DNA of 64,000 nt, taken from Mesorhizobium loti. Lineage in GTDB: Bacteria; Pseudomonadota; Alphaproteobacteria; Rhizobiales; Rhizobiaceae. Made by a program: the position numbers and the translations under genes. Below, piece by piece: positions 17,168 through 26,843 of the stretch; within the stretch, counting starts at the first letter, position 1, and each line of letters begins with the position of its first letter. The notes below the pieces were generated by a model. It searched no databases. It saw only the letters and a list, made by a program, of their open reading frames with translations, and was not told the DNA's origin. Location: contig NZ_QGGH01000002.1 in the NCBI RefSeq assembly GCF_003148495.1, positions 558,001 through 622,000 on the forward strand. Direction: 5' to 3'.

Positions 17168-18489
17168 GGCCTTGCCCGAAACAGATCTTGCGTGGCTGAC
17201 GGAAGGGCTCGCTCTTCCATCACTGATGCAAGTGCCTGCTCTTCCAACAAGGGAACCTGGCGTCCGGAGGCGAGATATGTTCCGCTCACCAGGAAGACCA
17301 TCAGCACCGAGTCCAGAATGTCATGGCCGACCAGGATGCCTGTCATTCCGGCCGTCAGATAGGTGATCACCACGACGACAATCATCGTCGCGCCGAAGCG
17401 CTCGATCGGATCGCTGCTGTTTCGCAAGACCCGGGCGGCATTTCCAGCCGCAACGGCAAAGATAGCGGCCAGCGTCACGGCGCCCAGAATTCCAGCTTGC
17501 ACTAAGGCGGTCAGGAAGCCGTTGTGGAAATGGTTGAAGCCGGCGTCCATCGCGAACTGGTCATGAAAGCCTTGCTTTATCAGTAGCTGAGTCGCACCCA
17601 CACCATGTCCGAACACTGGCATGTCATGGAATGCCTTGAGGCCGATCTGCCAAAGCGCAACACGTATTCCCACCGAGGTGTCGTAATTGCTGCTGGCTCC
17701 AAGCGCGTTCAAATCGGAGCGCAGAAAGTCCACGCGCCCGGATATCGCTTGGAAGCCGAAAGCGGCGATCACGACGCCGACCGCCGCCAGCAGCAGCAGC
17801 AGGCGAACGGCGTTCTTGCCCCTGAGCCTCTGACGGTTGATCAGCAAAACAGCGATGCCGGCTATCGGCAGCGCCAGCCAGGCGATACGCGAGCCGGAAT
17901 AGATGACGGCGATCGTCCCGGCCAATGTCGCGTAGAAGAGGGGGTTCCGGGCTCGCTCGATGCCGGACAAGGCGCCGGCTACACAGATCACCACGGCAAG
18001 GCAGACGACGGTTGCGAAGACGATCGGATTTCCGGCCCCACCCTCGGCCCTGACCCCAATCCAATATTGCTGGATGACGGCCATGAGCAGCGCGACAAAA
18101 CAGGCGGCCATGCTGCTGAGCACGACGATGCGGGCAAGCGTGGTTTTCCGCGTGATGCTCCAGGTCGAATAGGACACGGGGAAAAACAGGAAGGTCACGA
18201 GCGGGATAAGATGTGGCGCATCCCGGACGAACGAGTTGTTGACGATGGAAGCCAGGAGATTGGCAGCGCAGTAGGCATAGATCGCGACCGTCAGCCAGAT
18301 CATCGGCCGGTCGGCGTTGAAGCGCCTTTTCCGTAAAGCAATCAGCAGGACGGATGAGAGGCCGCCGCCGTTGAACAGGAAGCTGACCACCGATCCCAGA
18401 ACCGGTGGAAAAAAGAAACAAAGAATGGAGAAGTAGATATTGATCCGACAAGGCGTGAATTGCTGTCTCAGGGATGAAGGCCGGCTCAA
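17164..18489 (-). CDS. O-antigen ligase / polymerase-like membrane protein (Wzy/WaaL family)
   Basis: This protein of about 441 residues has ten or more hydrophobic segments and one large periplasmic loop (about 245-330). That loop contains VGIRVALWQIGLKAFHDMPVFGHGVG and HFHNGFLTALVQAGILG, the latter half being the Wzy_C/O-antigen ligase signature with its conserved His and Asn. Such proteins polymerise repeat units or transfer glycan to lipid A or protein. The annotated start is a TTG without a clear ribosome binding site, so the true N-terminus is uncertain by up to about 20 residues. The stop overlaps the epimerase start. The gene diverges from cysD across a 491-bp gap. Confidence 0.85.
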   Translation of the reverse strand: MSRPSSLRQQFTPCRINIYFSILCFFFPPVLGSVVSFLFNGGGLSSVLLIALRKRRFNADRPMIWLTVAIYAYCAANLLASIVNNSFVRDAPHLIPLVTFLFFPVSYSTWSITRKTTLARIVVLSSMAACFVALLMAVIQQYWIGVRAEGGAGNPIVFATVVCLAVVICVAGALSGIERARNPLFYATLAGTIAVIYSGSRIAWLALPIAGIAVLLINRQRLRGKNAVRLLLLLAAVGVVIAAFGFQAISGRVDFLRSDLNALGASSNYDTSVGIRVALWQIGLKAFHDMPVFGHGVGATQLLIKQGFHDQFAMDAGFNHFHNGFLTALVQAGILGAVTLAAIFAVAAGNAARVLRNSSDPIERFGATMIVVVVITYLTAGMTGILVGHDILDSVLMVFLVSGTYLASGRQVPLLEEQALASVMEERALPSATQDLFRARP

Positions 18490-18980
18490 TTTTCGGGCTC
18501 GCTATTTTCGGGGCGTTTCATGCGGCGGATCTTGTTTAGCGAAGTACAATGCGCTCGCCTCGAAATTGCCCATGCCTCATGATGCACTTGCCCAGCTTCC
18601 CGAGGCTGGTATAGCGGCTGGGCTCCTTTTTCGATAGTGTGTCGGAGCCGATTGCCCCTGAAAATCGGCAGCCGGCGCTGATCGATCAGGGGAGGTCCCG
18701 GGAGCGGCCGCAGCCGGTCCGTTCAAGCAATATTTTCCTCGCGTTTTCTCAACTGTTGAGCTTGCGAGCAGGAATTTCCGGGTTTTTAGGTATCCGTGGA
18801 AAATTCATTCTCGAACGATGTGCTGCGGGGCCAGTCCAGCATTGTTCTTGACAACAGCGATCTGCTAGAACGCCGGCACGACAGAGATTGTCCAGAAGCA
18901 AAGCTTGAACCGGGCGCAAAAAGCTCGACGATTTGAGGCAAGGCCTTCTGTTAAAAGGCACGAGAGAACGCTCACAGTCC
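18490..18980. other. 491-bp divergent intergenic region upstream of cysD
   Basis: This region must hold the promoters of the O-antigen ligase operon (minus) and the cys operon (plus). A TTGACA hexamer lies at 18848-18853, but no good -10 occurs 16-18 bp downstream. An imperfect inverted repeat, GAATTTCC with GGAAAATTC, lies around 18772-18808. Short open frames here lack ribosome binding sites and do not look coding. No riboswitch was recognised. Confidence 0.45.
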
Positions 18981-19886
18981 ATGACAACCGCGCTTACGCA
19001 TCTTCAGCGGCTTGAAGCCGAATCCATTCATGTATTCCGCGAGGTTGCGGCCGCTTTCACCAAGCCGGTCATGCTCTATTCGGTCGGCAAGGATTCATCC
19101 GTGCTGATGCATCTGGCGATGAAGGCCTTTTATCCCGCCAAGCCGCCATTCCCCTTTCTTCATGTCGACACGACATGGAAGTTCCGCGAGATGATCGCCT
19201 TTCGCGATCAGATGGCGCAGAAACTCGGCTTCGATCTTCTGGTTCATGTCAACGAAGATGGCGTGCGCGACAACATCAATCCGTTCGACCATGGTTCGAA
19301 CACGCACACCCATGTGATGAAGACCGTGGCGCTGCGCCAGGCGCTCGACAAATACGGTTTCGACGCGGCCTTTGGCGGCGCTCGTCGCGATGAGGAGAAA
19401 TCGCGCGCCAAGGAGCGCATCTTTTCCTTCCGCAACGCCCAGCATGTGTGGGATCCGAAGAACCAACGCCCCGAGATGTGGAAGATATTCAACACCCGCA
19501 TTGCATCGGGTGAATCGATTCGCGTCTTTCCGCTGTCGAACTGGACCGAACTCGATATCTGGCAGTATATCCTGCAGGAAAGTATTCCGATCGTGCCGCT
19601 CTATTTCGCCAAGGAACGGCCTGTGGTGGAACGCGACGGCATGCTGATCCTCAGGGATGACGAGCGCATGAAACTGCGCCCCGGCGAGACGGTGGAGAAC
19701 CGGCTGGTGCGGTTCCGCACGCTGGGCTGCTATCCGCTGACCGGCGCCATCGAATCGGATGCTGATACGCTGGAAGCCATCGTCGGCGAAATGCTGACCG
19801 CGCGCACGTCCGAACGGCAGGGTCGCCTGATCGACCGCGATGAAGCCGGCTCGATGGAAAAGAAGAAGCGCGAGGGGTACTTTTGA
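18981..19886 (+). CDS. cysD: Sulfate adenylyltransferase subunit 2
   Basis: This 301-residue protein has the usual CysD length when started at ATG 18981 ([20 protein letters not shown]). The ATP-pyrophosphatase PP-loop is [14 protein letters not shown], and the tail [21 protein letters not shown] is a CysD/NodP hallmark (read here in two pieces, [11 protein letters not shown] and [10 protein letters not shown]). With CysN it forms ATP sulfurylase, which makes APS from sulfate and ATP. The stop overlaps the cysNC start region by 4 bp. The next two genes extend this to PAPS formation and PAP removal, so the operon serves sulfation as well as assimilation. It may be a nodPQ-type paralogue, but no nod genes are present. 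Confidence 0.95.
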   Translation: MTTALTHLQRLEAESIHVFREVAAAFTKPVMLYSVGKDSSVLMHLAMKAFYPAKPPFPFLHVDTTWKFREMIAFRDQMAQKLGFDLLVHVNEDGVRDNINPFDHGSNTHTHVMKTVALRQALDKYGFDAAFGGARRDEEKSRAKERIFSFRNAQHVWDPKNQRPEMWKIFNTRIASGESIRVFPLSNWTELDIWQYILQESIPIVPLYFAKERPVVERDGMLILRDDERMKLRPGETVENRLVRFRTLGCYPLTGAIESDADTLEAIVGEMLTARTSERQGRLIDRDEAGSMEKKKREGYF

Positions 19887-21826
19887 CCATGCGCCACATC
19901 ATGGCAAAGAGCCTCGCACCCACCGACGGCGTCCGCGAGTATCTGGCAGCGCAGGAGAAGAAGTCGCTGCTGCGCTTCCTGACCTGCGGTTCCGTCGATG
20001 ACGGCAAGTCGACGTTGATCGGGCGCCTGCTGTCCGACACCAAGCAGATTTTCGAGGACCAGCTCGCCGCGCTCGAACGCGATTCGCGCAAGCATGGCAC
20101 GACGGGCGACGACATCGATTTTGCGCTGCTGGTCGACGGTCTCGAGGCTGAGCGTGAGCAAGGCATCACTATCGACGTTGCCTATCGCTTCTTCGCCACG
20201 CCGAAGCGCAAGTTCATCGTTGCCGATACGCCCGGCCACGAACAATACACGCGTAACATGGCGACCGGCGCCTCGACCGCCGACCTGGCGATCGTGCTGA
20301 TCGATGCCCGGCAAGGGGTGTTGCGCCAGACCAGACGTCACTCGATCATCGCTTCGCTGCTCGGCATCCGCCACATCGTGCTGGCCGTCAACAAGATCGA
20401 TCTCGTCGGGTTCGACCAGGCGGTCTTCGACCGGATCGTTGAAGACTACCGGCAATTCTCGCGCGATCTCGGTTTCCAAACCATCGTGCCGATCCCGATG
20501 TCGGCCCGCTACGGCGACAACGTCACCGGCCGTTCGGACAAGACGGAATGGTATTCCGGCCCGACGCTGATCGAGCAGCTCGAAACCGTGTCGGTCGATG
20601 AAGCGGTGGTTGAATTGCCGTTCCGTTTTCCGGTTCAGTATGTCAATCGCCCCAATCTCGATTTTCGCGGTTTTGCCGGCACGATCGCGTCCGGCTCGGT
20701 TGCACCCGGCGACGAGGTCGTTGTCGCCAAGTCCGGCAAATCCTCGCGCGTCAAGCGGATCGTCTCCTATGGCGGCGATCTCGCCCAGGCGGCTGCCGGC
20801 CAGGCCGTCACACTCGTTCTTGACGATGAGGTCGAGATCTCACGCGGCAACATGCTGGTTTCGCCGGCCGCACGGCCGCAGGTTGCAGACCAGTTCGCCG
20901 CCAACATCGTCTGGTTCGACGAACATGCGCTGCTGCCCGGCCGCTCCTACATTCTGCGCACTGAGACCGATCAGACCAGCGCCACCGTCACCGATCTGAA
21001 GTACCGGATCAACGTCAACGACTTTGCCCATGAAGCGGCCAAGTCGCTCGAAATGAACGAAGTCGGTATCTGCAACATCTCGACGCGGACGCCGATCGCC
21101 TTCGATCCCTTCGCCGAAAACCGCATCACCGGCGCCTTCATCCTGATCGACCGCATTTCCAACGCCACGGTCGGCGCCGGCATGATCCTGCACTCGCTGC
21201 GCCGCGCCGAAAACATCCATTGGCAGTCGCTCGATGTCGGCAAGCACGTGCGCGCAGACATGAAGAACCAGCGGCCCGCCGTGTTCTGGTTCACCGGGCT
21301 GTCGGGCTCCGGCAAGTCGACCATCGCCAACCTGTTCGAAAAGAAGCTGTTCGCCACCGGCCGCCATACCTATATCCTGGACGGCGACAATGTCCGTCAC
21401 GGTCTCAACCGCGATCTTGGTTTCACCGACGCCGATCGCGTCGAGAACATCCGCCGCGTCGCCGAAGTGGCGCGTTTGATGGCCGATGCCGGGTTGATCG
21501 TCATTGTTTCGTTCATTTCGCCGTTCAGCGCCGAGCGGCGCATGGCGCGCGAATTGATGGCGGACGGAGAGTTCATCGAGGTGTTCGTCGATACGCCCTT
21601 CGAGGAATGCGCCAGGCGCGATCCGAAGGGCCTCTATGCGCGCGCACTGAATGGCGAGATCAAGAATTTCACTGGCGTCGATTCTCCTTATGAAGCGCCG
21701 GAAAACCCCGAAATCCATCTAAAGACACTCGGCAAATCGGCCGAAGAGATGGTAGATGCCCTGGAACACTGGCTGAACGAGCGCGACATTGCCGAAGACC
21801 AATACGACAGCGGCGGCGGCATCTGA
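19883..21826 (+). CDS. cysNC: Bifunctional sulfate adenylyltransferase subunit 1 / APS kinase (CysN-CysC fusion)
   Basis: This 647-residue fusion combines two enzymes. The N-terminal GTPase (about 1-440) has GSVDDGKST (36-44), [11 protein letters not shown] and NKID, and drives ATP sulfurylase with CysD. The C-terminal APS kinase (about 455-635) has GLSGSGKST (about 471-479), [15 protein letters not shown] and the mobile-lid Arg residues, and phosphorylates APS to PAPS. This is the architecture known as NodQ/CysNC in rhizobia. PAPS is the donor for the sulfotransferase at 5.0 kb and is also an assimilation intermediate. The stop lies 10 bp before the likely cysQ start. No active-site losses are visible. 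Confidence 0.95.
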   Translation: MTMRHIMAKSLAPTDGVREYLAAQEKKSLLRFLTCGSVDDGKSTLIGRLLSDTKQIFEDQLAALERDSRKHGTTGDDIDFALLVDGLEAEREQGITIDVAYRFFATPKRKFIVADTPGHEQYTRNMATGASTADLAIVLIDARQGVLRQTRRHSIIASLLGIRHIVLAVNKIDLVGFDQAVFDRIVEDYRQFSRDLGFQTIVPIPMSARYGDNVTGRSDKTEWYSGPTLIEQLETVSVDEAVVELPFRFPVQYVNRPNLDFRGFAGTIASGSVAPGDEVVVAKSGKSSRVKRIVSYGGDLAQAAAGQAVTLVLDDEVEISRGNMLVSPAARPQVADQFAANIVWFDEHALLPGRSYILRTETDQTSATVTDLKYRINVNDFAHEAAKSLEMNEVGICNISTRTPIAFDPFAENRITGAFILIDRISNATVGAGMILHSLRRAENIHWQSLDVGKHVRADMKNQRPAVFWFTGLSGSGKSTIANLFEKKLFATGRHTYILDGDNVRHGLNRDLGFTDADRVENIRRVAEVARLMADAGLIVIVSFISPFSAERRMARELMADGEFIEVFVDTPFEECARRDPKGLYARALNGEIKNFTGVDSPYEAPENPEIHLKTLGKSAEEMVDALEHWLNERDIAEDQYDSGGGI

Positions 21827-21836
21827 CGACAGGCTG

Positions 21837-22628
21837 ATGCTCGAAATCTTCGAGCGGCTGGCCTTGGCGGCCGGGCGCGAGGTGATGCGCGTGTTCCACG
21901 CCGGCTGCGCGGTCGACCGCAAGTCCGATTCGTCGCCAGTGACCGAGGCGGACCGTGAGAGCGAGAAGATCATTCTCACCGGACTGCGCGCCGCATTTCC
22001 CGACATTCCCTGCGTGGCCGAGGAGGAAGCATCCGCCGGCATCGTGCCGCCCGACCTGGACGGGGCTTTCTTCCTTATCGATCCGCTCGACGGCACCAAG
22101 GAATTCGTCAACCGCCGCACCGATTTTACCGTCAACATAGCGCTGGTTCGCGATGGCGTGCCGGAAGTCGGCGTCGTCTTTGCGCCCTGCACCGGCCGCT
22201 TCTTTTCCGGTCTGCCGGGCAGGGCGGAATCTCTCGAAATCGATGGCGACTACCAGATCGTCGGCCGCCGGCCGATTTCGGTGAGAACAGCCGTGGCGCC
22301 GCTGGCCGTCGTTGCCAGCCGTTCCCACAACACGCCGGAGACCGAGGCCTATATTCGCGACTTGGGTGCCGCCGAAATCGTCTCGGTCGGTTCGTCCTTG
22401 AAATTCTGTCTTCTCGCCAGTGCCGAGGCGGATGTCTATCCGCGCTTCGGCCGCACCATGGAATGGGATACGGCGGCGGGCGACGCCGTGCTGCGCGCGG
22501 CCGGCGGCATGACGCGCACGCTCGATGGCCAGCCTCTGGTTTATGGCAAGCGCAGGCAAAGCGACGACGAGGACTTCGCCAATCCGCATTTCATTGCCAG
22601 CGGCAGGGCAGGGGTCAGCCCCGCCTGA
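21837..22628 (+). CDS. cysQ: 3'(2'),5'-bisphosphate nucleotidase
   Basis: This 263-residue inositol-monophosphatase-fold protein carries EADRESEKII, the metal-binding DPLDGTKEFVNR and WDTAAGDAVLRAAGG near the C-terminus. CysQ hydrolyses PAP, the by-product of sulfotransferases and PAPS reductase, to AMP and phosphate. The ATG at 21837 is preferred; an upstream in-frame TTG at 21789 would overlap cysNC by 38 bp. Its place directly after cysNC completes a PAPS-cycle operon. It converges on the aminotransferase gene with a 14-bp gap. Confidence 0.93.
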   Translation: MLEIFERLALAAGREVMRVFHAGCAVDRKSDSSPVTEADRESEKIILTGLRAAFPDIPCVAEEEASAGIVPPDLDGAFFLIDPLDGTKEFVNRRTDFTVNIALVRDGVPEVGVVFAPCTGRFFSGLPGRAESLEIDGDYQIVGRRPISVRTAVAPLAVVASRSHNTPETEAYIRDLGAAEIVSVGSSLKFCLLASAEADVYPRFGRTMEWDTAAGDAVLRAAGGMTRTLDGQPLVYGKRRQSDDEDFANPHFIASGRAGVSPA

Positions 22629-22642
22629 GAAGGCCCCGCAGC

Positions 22643-23785
22643 CTACTCGGCTGCGGCCTGCGCTGAATTCGAGCCGATATAGTTACGGATCGTTTCGATG
22701 ATGCGGTCCTGGTCGTCTTCGCTGAGATAGGGGTGCATCGGCAGACAGAGAATCCGCTTCGGCAGGTCTTCCGACACGGCAAGGCCGGTCGGCGTGCGCG
22801 GGTAGTCGCGATAAGCGACCTGGGCATGCAGCGGCTTCACATAATAGATGACCGACGGAATGCCCTTTTCGCCGAGATGCGCCTTCAGCCCGTCGCGCTT
22901 CGGCGTCTCGATGGCGTACTGCGCCCATGCCGAACGGCTGCCGTCCAGATTGCGGGCGGCGGTGACGACGTCGCCAAGCCCGTCGGCATAGCGCTTTGCC
23001 ACCACTTGGCGGGCAACCATCTCGTCTTCGAGGATGGCCAGTTTCTCGATCAGGATCGCCGCCTGCAGCGTGTCGAGCCGCGAATTGATGCCAACGCGGA
23101 CATTGTCGTATTGCGTTTCGCCCTTGCCGTGGAAAGCGAAGGATCTGAGCTGCTCGGCCAGCGCATCGTCATTGGTGAACATCGCGCCACCGTCGCCATA
23201 GCAGCCAAGCGGCTTTGCCGGGTAGAAGCTGGTCGAGCCGACCGCGCCGAACGAGCCGCACATCTTGCCGTCGAGCGAACCACCCATCGACTGGGCGGCA
23301 TCCTCGATCACCATCAGCCCTTCGCGGTTGGCGATCGCCATGATCGCCTCGTAGTCGGCGGCAAGGCCAAACAGATCGACGGGAATGATTGCCTTGGGCT
23401 TCAGCCGGCCTTCCTTCTTGATCATGGCGATGGCCGCTTCGAGGCTGGCAACGTCGATGTTGTACGTATGCGGGTCGACATCGACGAACACCGGCTCGGC
23501 CTTGGCCAACGCCACCACTTCAGCGGTGGCGGCGAAAGTGAAGCTCGGCACGAACACCGCGTCACCCGGGCCGACGCCGGCCGCAAACAGCGGCAATAGC
23601 AGTGCATCTGTGCCGTTGGCGCAGGCCACGACATGCTTGGTGCCGATATAGGCAGCGAGCTTGTTCTCGAATTCAGTGACTTGCGGGCCGAGAATATAGC
23701 GGCCCTCGTCGACGACACGGTCGATCGCGGCCTTCAGCCGGTCGCGGATTCGTTCGCGCTGCGCGCCAAGATCGATGAACTGCAT
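22643..23785 (-). CDS. DegT/DnrJ/EryC1/StrS-family nucleotide-sugar aminotransferase
   Basis: This 380-residue PLP-dependent enzyme has GTDALLLPLFAAGVGPGDAV near residues 57-77 and VIEDAAQSMGG. The PLP lysine is in SFYPAKPLGCYGDGGA (about K191). The family aminates 4-keto (or 3-keto) sugars to amino sugars for O-antigens and capsules. The 4,6-dehydratase at 12.5 kb makes the kind of 4-keto sugar this group uses, so the pair could yield a 4-amino-4,6-dideoxy sugar. The gene stands alone on the minus strand, with a 256-bp upstream gap in which no other gene is visible. Confidence 0.88.
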   Translation of the reverse strand: MQFIDLGAQRERIRDRLKAAIDRVVDEGRYILGPQVTEFENKLAAYIGTKHVVACANGTDALLLPLFAAGVGPGDAVFVPSFTFAATAEVVALAKAEPVFVDVDPHTYNIDVASLEAAIAMIKKEGRLKPKAIIPVDLFGLAADYEAIMAIANREGLMVIEDAAQSMGGSLDGKMCGSFGAVGSTSFYPAKPLGCYGDGGAMFTNDDALAEQLRSFAFHGKGETQYDNVRVGINSRLDTLQAAILIEKLAILEDEMVARQVVAKRYADGLGDVVTAARNLDGSRSAWAQYAIETPKRDGLKAHLGEKGIPSVIYYVKPLHAQVAYRDYPRTPTGLAVSEDLPKRILCLPMHPYLSEDDQDRIIETIRNYIGSNSAQAAAE

Positions 23786-24041
23786 GTCGGCCTCAAAACG
23801 GGTTAGCCAGATAACCGGCCGCTGGTACCAGAGTTGCGCCTGCCGAGAAAGCCGGGCAGGCAGAGCAGCGAATTGCCTAGGTGTCGCAGTCTGTTACCTG
23901 TATCTTCCGGCGTGTCTTCGCGAGATGCCGGAAATCCGGGCTTCGTCAGGCACAATCCTACCTCAATAATCCCTGGGATCGACCCTGCGAAACATAAAGT
24001 GATCGACCAGCTCAACCAATCCTCGGCAGGTTGCGGTCCGT

Positions 24042-24965
24042 TCAGACGATCTCATGCCGCCAGGGTGGGTTGGCGCCGGCCCGCGACACGGTCACCGCCG
24101 CCGCCTTGGCGCCAAGTGCCAGTGCCGTTTGAATGGCATCTTTCGACAGATCCGCGATTGCCGCCTTCGTCAGCAGGCCCTGCTCGTGCAGCGAGGCGAG
24201 GATGCCGGCGTTGAACGTGTCGCCGGCGCCGACCGTGTCGACCACCTCGACCTTTTCCGGCATCACCGTGACGGTGTGCTCCTTGCTGTAGCCGACGGCG
24301 CCTTCGCTGCCATGGGTGACGACGATCAGCTTAGGGCCGCGGTCCAGCCAGTTGCGGATGACATCCTCGTGCGAGCCGGCTTCGCCGAACCAGTTCAGGT
24401 CCTCGTCCGACAGTTTCACGATGTCGGCCATCGCCATCATGGCGCGGATGCGCCTGAGGTGCTTGGCCTTGTCCGGGATGAAGTTCGGCCGGATGTTGGG
24501 ATCGAGCATCATGACGCGGCTTGCCTGCTCGCGCCGCATGAACTCTTCATAGGCGCCGCCGGCGGGCTCCGAGATCAGGCTGATGGCGCCAAACAGCATG
24601 GCCTCGATCTCGCTGCCGAGCTGCGGCAGGTCGTCGATGGTCAGCATGCGGCCGGCGGTGTTCTCGTCATAGAAGGTGTAGGTCGCCTGGCCGTTGGTGA
24701 GCTTGACGAAGGCCAGCGTCGTTGGCCGAGGCGAAGTGTGTGCGTAGGTGGAACTGACCTTGCTCGCCCCAAGCGCATCCCGGAACTGGCCGCCGAACAG
24801 ATCCGAAGACAGGCCCGAAAAGAAGCCGGCCGGCGCGCCGAGCCGGCCAAGTGCGATCGCCGTGTTGAACACGGCGCCGCCGACATAAGGCGCAAAGGCC
24901 GGCTCGCCCGCTGTCGTCGTGCGCGGCAGCATGTCGATCAGGGCTTCGCCGCAGCAGAGGATCAT
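24042..24965 (-). CDS. PfkB-family sugar kinase (probable fructokinase)
   Basis: This 307-residue ribokinase-fold protein has the N-terminal CGEALIDMLPRTTT, GGAVFNTAIALGRLG and the C-terminal anion-hole motif DTVGAGDTFNAGILASL. The fructokinase subgroup has this length and opening. It is the last gene of a minus-strand operon with the mutarotase-like gene (4-bp overlap) and the ROK repressor, opposite frcBCA. In Sinorhizobium the frc locus also contains a kinase (frcK), although there it lies downstream of frcA on the same strand. The likely job is phosphorylating the sugar imported by FrcBCA; ribose or tagatose cannot be excluded. Confidence 0.86.
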   Translation of the reverse strand: MILCCGEALIDMLPRTTTAGEPAFAPYVGGAVFNTAIALGRLGAPAGFFSGLSSDLFGGQFRDALGASKVSSTYAHTSPRPTTLAFVKLTNGQATYTFYDENTAGRMLTIDDLPQLGSEIEAMLFGAISLISEPAGGAYEEFMRREQASRVMMLDPNIRPNFIPDKAKHLRRIRAMMAMADIVKLSDEDLNWFGEAGSHEDVIRNWLDRGPKLIVVTHGSEGAVGYSKEHTVTVMPEKVEVVDTVGAGDTFNAGILASLHEQGLLTKAAIADLSKDAIQTALALGAKAAAVTVSRAGANPPWRHEIV

Positions 24966-25408
24966 GGCTTCCTGGTCTCCGGCGGATAGATCACGCCCTT
25001 GCGGATGATGATGTTGGCGTAGAGCCGCGGCTCGCTTGTCGCGACGATGGCATGCGCCGATTTGACCCGTGCATAGAAGTCGGCGCCGGCCAGCGCAACC
25101 ACCTTGCGGCCCGGCGCGCGTTTGGCGCAGATCGCCTCGATTTCATGATGGACGGGATCGGCAAGCGAGGGGTCGCCCTTGACCGAGGCGCGAAACAGCG
25201 CCTCCGGCACGGCGTCATCCACCGGCAGCACGCTCAGGATTGCGTCGAGCACCGGGATGAGGTGGTGACCATCGGCTCGTACCAGCCGGGTTGCCTGTTG
25301 CTCGGCCGGATAGTTTCCGTCGACAAGGGCGATTTCGTCGCCATGGCCCATGCCGCGCAGGATCGCCAGAAGCTCTGGACCGAGCAGCGCCGGGATTCCG
25401 ATCAGCAT
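24962..25408 (-). CDS. FucU/RbsD-family sugar mutarotase
   Basis: This 148-residue protein has the FucU/RbsD pattern: LLGPELLAILRGMGHGDEIALVDGNYPA (read as LLGPELLAILRGMGHG then DEIALVDGNYPA), and YANIIIRKGV near the C-terminus. The family interconverts sugar anomers or pyranose and furanose forms so that only the usable form reaches the kinase. Length and the terminal segment favour FucU over RbsD. The stop overlaps the kinase start, and its own start abuts the ROK repressor stop, so the three genes form one operon. It presumably acts on the sugar taken up by FrcBCA. Confidence 0.87.
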   Translation of the reverse strand: MLIGIPALLGPELLAILRGMGHGDEIALVDGNYPAEQQATRLVRADGHHLIPVLDAILSVLPVDDAVPEALFRASVKGDPSLADPVHHEIEAICAKRAPGRKVVALAGADFYARVKSAHAIVATSEPRLYANIIIRKGVIYPPETRKP

Positions 25409-26634
25409 CAGGCGCTCCTGGAAATCGTCGTCGATCCGATCAGGAAGCGTTCGGATAGTGGCAGGCTGGCGCCGCCGAGCGCCCGGGCGTGAATGCCGAC
25501 GGTTCCCTCGCGGACGGCGGGCAGCTTCAGGCCTTCGCCGTCGATCGTGGCGATGGCCGCGATGATGGCGTCAACCAGCCGGCGGCGCACCGCCTTCGGC
25601 ATCCAGCCGTCGATCACCGCCGCTTCGAAATCGATGACCGAGGATGCGGCGACGATGGCGTAGGCGAGCGCCCGCGAAGCGCTGGCGATCCAGTCGTCGA
25701 GCTCGGGTCCGATCTCGCCCCAATCTTCCGGCGATGTCCATAGATGCGAGGCCTCGACGCCGCGCGCATTGAGCGCCTTTTCGAGCATGGCGATGGACGC
25801 CACGTCGATCAGCTGGGTCGGTTTGCCGTCCGGCCCGGGCACGGGCATGGAGCCGAGTGCTCCGGCATTGCCGGTCGGGCCGCCGAAAAGCCGGCCATTC
25901 AGCACGATGCCGCCACCGGCAAAGGCGCCGATATAGAAATAGACGAAGTCACGCGCAGCCCCCGCCTGGCCGAAGACGAGCTCGGCGCCGCAGGCCGAAG
26001 TCGCATCGTTTTGCAAATAGACCGGAAAATCGCATTGCGCCTGGATGTCGGCCCTGATGTCGCGGTGGCGCCATTCGTCCATGACGTCGCGCGGGGCGCC
26101 GGCGGTATCGGCCCAGTTCCACAATTCGAACGGCATGGCGATGCCGAGTCCGGCGATGCGCTTGTCCTGTGCGGGCGTCAGCGCGCTGCGCATCTGCCGC
26201 ATGCCGTTGCTGACGAAGTCCACCGTCTCGCGCGGCGCCGGGTAGCGGTATGAATGCTGCAGCATCGAGCGCACATTGCCGAGGAAATCGATCAGCACCA
26301 GTTCGGCGCTGCGGCGGCCGATCTTCAGGCCGATGAAGAAAGCGCCTTCGGGATTGAGCGCCATCGGGATGGAGGGCTGGCCGATCTTGCCGCGCAACGG
26401 CGCCTGGCGCAGCAGAAGGCTCTCTTCCTCCAGCTCGCGCATGATGACCGAAACCGTCTGCGCCGAAAGTCCGGTCATGCGGGCGATGTCGGATTTCGCC
26501 AGGCTGCCGTGCTGGCGCACCAGCGAGAGCACCAACCGCTCGTTGTGGTCGCGCATGCCGCTCTGGTTGGTGCCGCGGTGAATGAGGCTGTCATTCACCT
26601 CGGGCGAACCGTGCCTCGCAATGGCGGTTTCCAC
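25408..26634 (-). CDS. frcR: ROK-family transcriptional repressor of the sugar uptake genes
   Basis: This is 408 residues from GTG 26634, which follows an excellent GGGAGG site with 7 bp spacing. A longer open frame reaches 26922 but crosses the operator and promoter region and is not used. Residues about 20-75 form a winged helix (SLAKSDIARMTGLSAQTVSV). The rest is a ROK sugar-binding domain with the NDATSACGAE segment and AGGGIVLNG. The gene is divergent from frcB and shares a 209-bp control region with it. This matches the reported frcR-frcBCA layout. The perfect inverted repeat at 26696-26733 is the likely binding site. The effector is presumably fructose or a related hexose. Confidence 0.86.
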   Translation of the reverse strand: METAIARHGSPEVNDSLIHRGTNQSGMRDHNERLVLSLVRQHGSLAKSDIARMTGLSAQTVSVIMRELEEESLLLRQAPLRGKIGQPSIPMALNPEGAFFIGLKIGRRSAELVLIDFLGNVRSMLQHSYRYPAPRETVDFVSNGMRQMRSALTPAQDKRIAGLGIAMPFELWNWADTAGAPRDVMDEWRHRDIRADIQAQCDFPVYLQNDATSACGAELVFGQAGAARDFVYFYIGAFAGGGIVLNGRLFGGPTGNAGALGSMPVPGPDGKPTQLIDVASIAMLEKALNARGVEASHLWTSPEDWGEIGPELDDWIASASRALAYAIVAASSVIDFEAAVIDGWMPKAVRRRLVDAIIAAIATIDGEGLKLPAVREGTVGIHARALGGASLPLSERFLIGSTTISRSA

Positions 26635-26695
26635 CCTGTTCCTCCCGTCGTTTCCCCTCAATGCTTTTGGGCCAGAATGGGTGAACGAAGCAAGG

Positions 26696-26733
26696 CTGTC
26701 AATAATAAATAAGAGTGATTTAATTATTGACAG
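26696..26733. promoter_or_regulatory. Candidate FrcR operator with two outward-facing -35 hexamers
   Basis: CTGTCAATAAT (26696-26706) and ATTATTGACAG (26723-26733) are perfect 11-bp inverted arms around an AT-rich 16-bp centre. Each arm contains TTGACA, one reading toward frcB (26727-26732) and one toward frcR (26702-26697). The minus-strand hexamer has CATTCT at 26679-26674 after a 17-bp spacer, a reasonable -10 for frcR. The plus-strand -10 is weak. A dimer bound here would cover both promoters. Confidence 0.7.
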
Positions 26734-26843
26734 AGGCTTCGGCCTAGTGTCTGTTGAGGCGGCGTCCGCGCTGGGAGAATATCGTGGATGCGCTGCAGGT
26801 GCCGGTTGGCCGGCATCGGAATGGTTCCACTGGGAGGAAAATC

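Noticed and set aside
18848..18853. TTGACA as the cysD promoter
   Set aside because: No acceptable -10 element occurs 16-18 bp downstream.
26754..26843. Extended N-terminus of FrcB from ATG 26754
   Set aside because: It would precede the signal peptide by 30 Arg-rich residues and would be read through the control region. GTG 26844 has the ribosome binding site.
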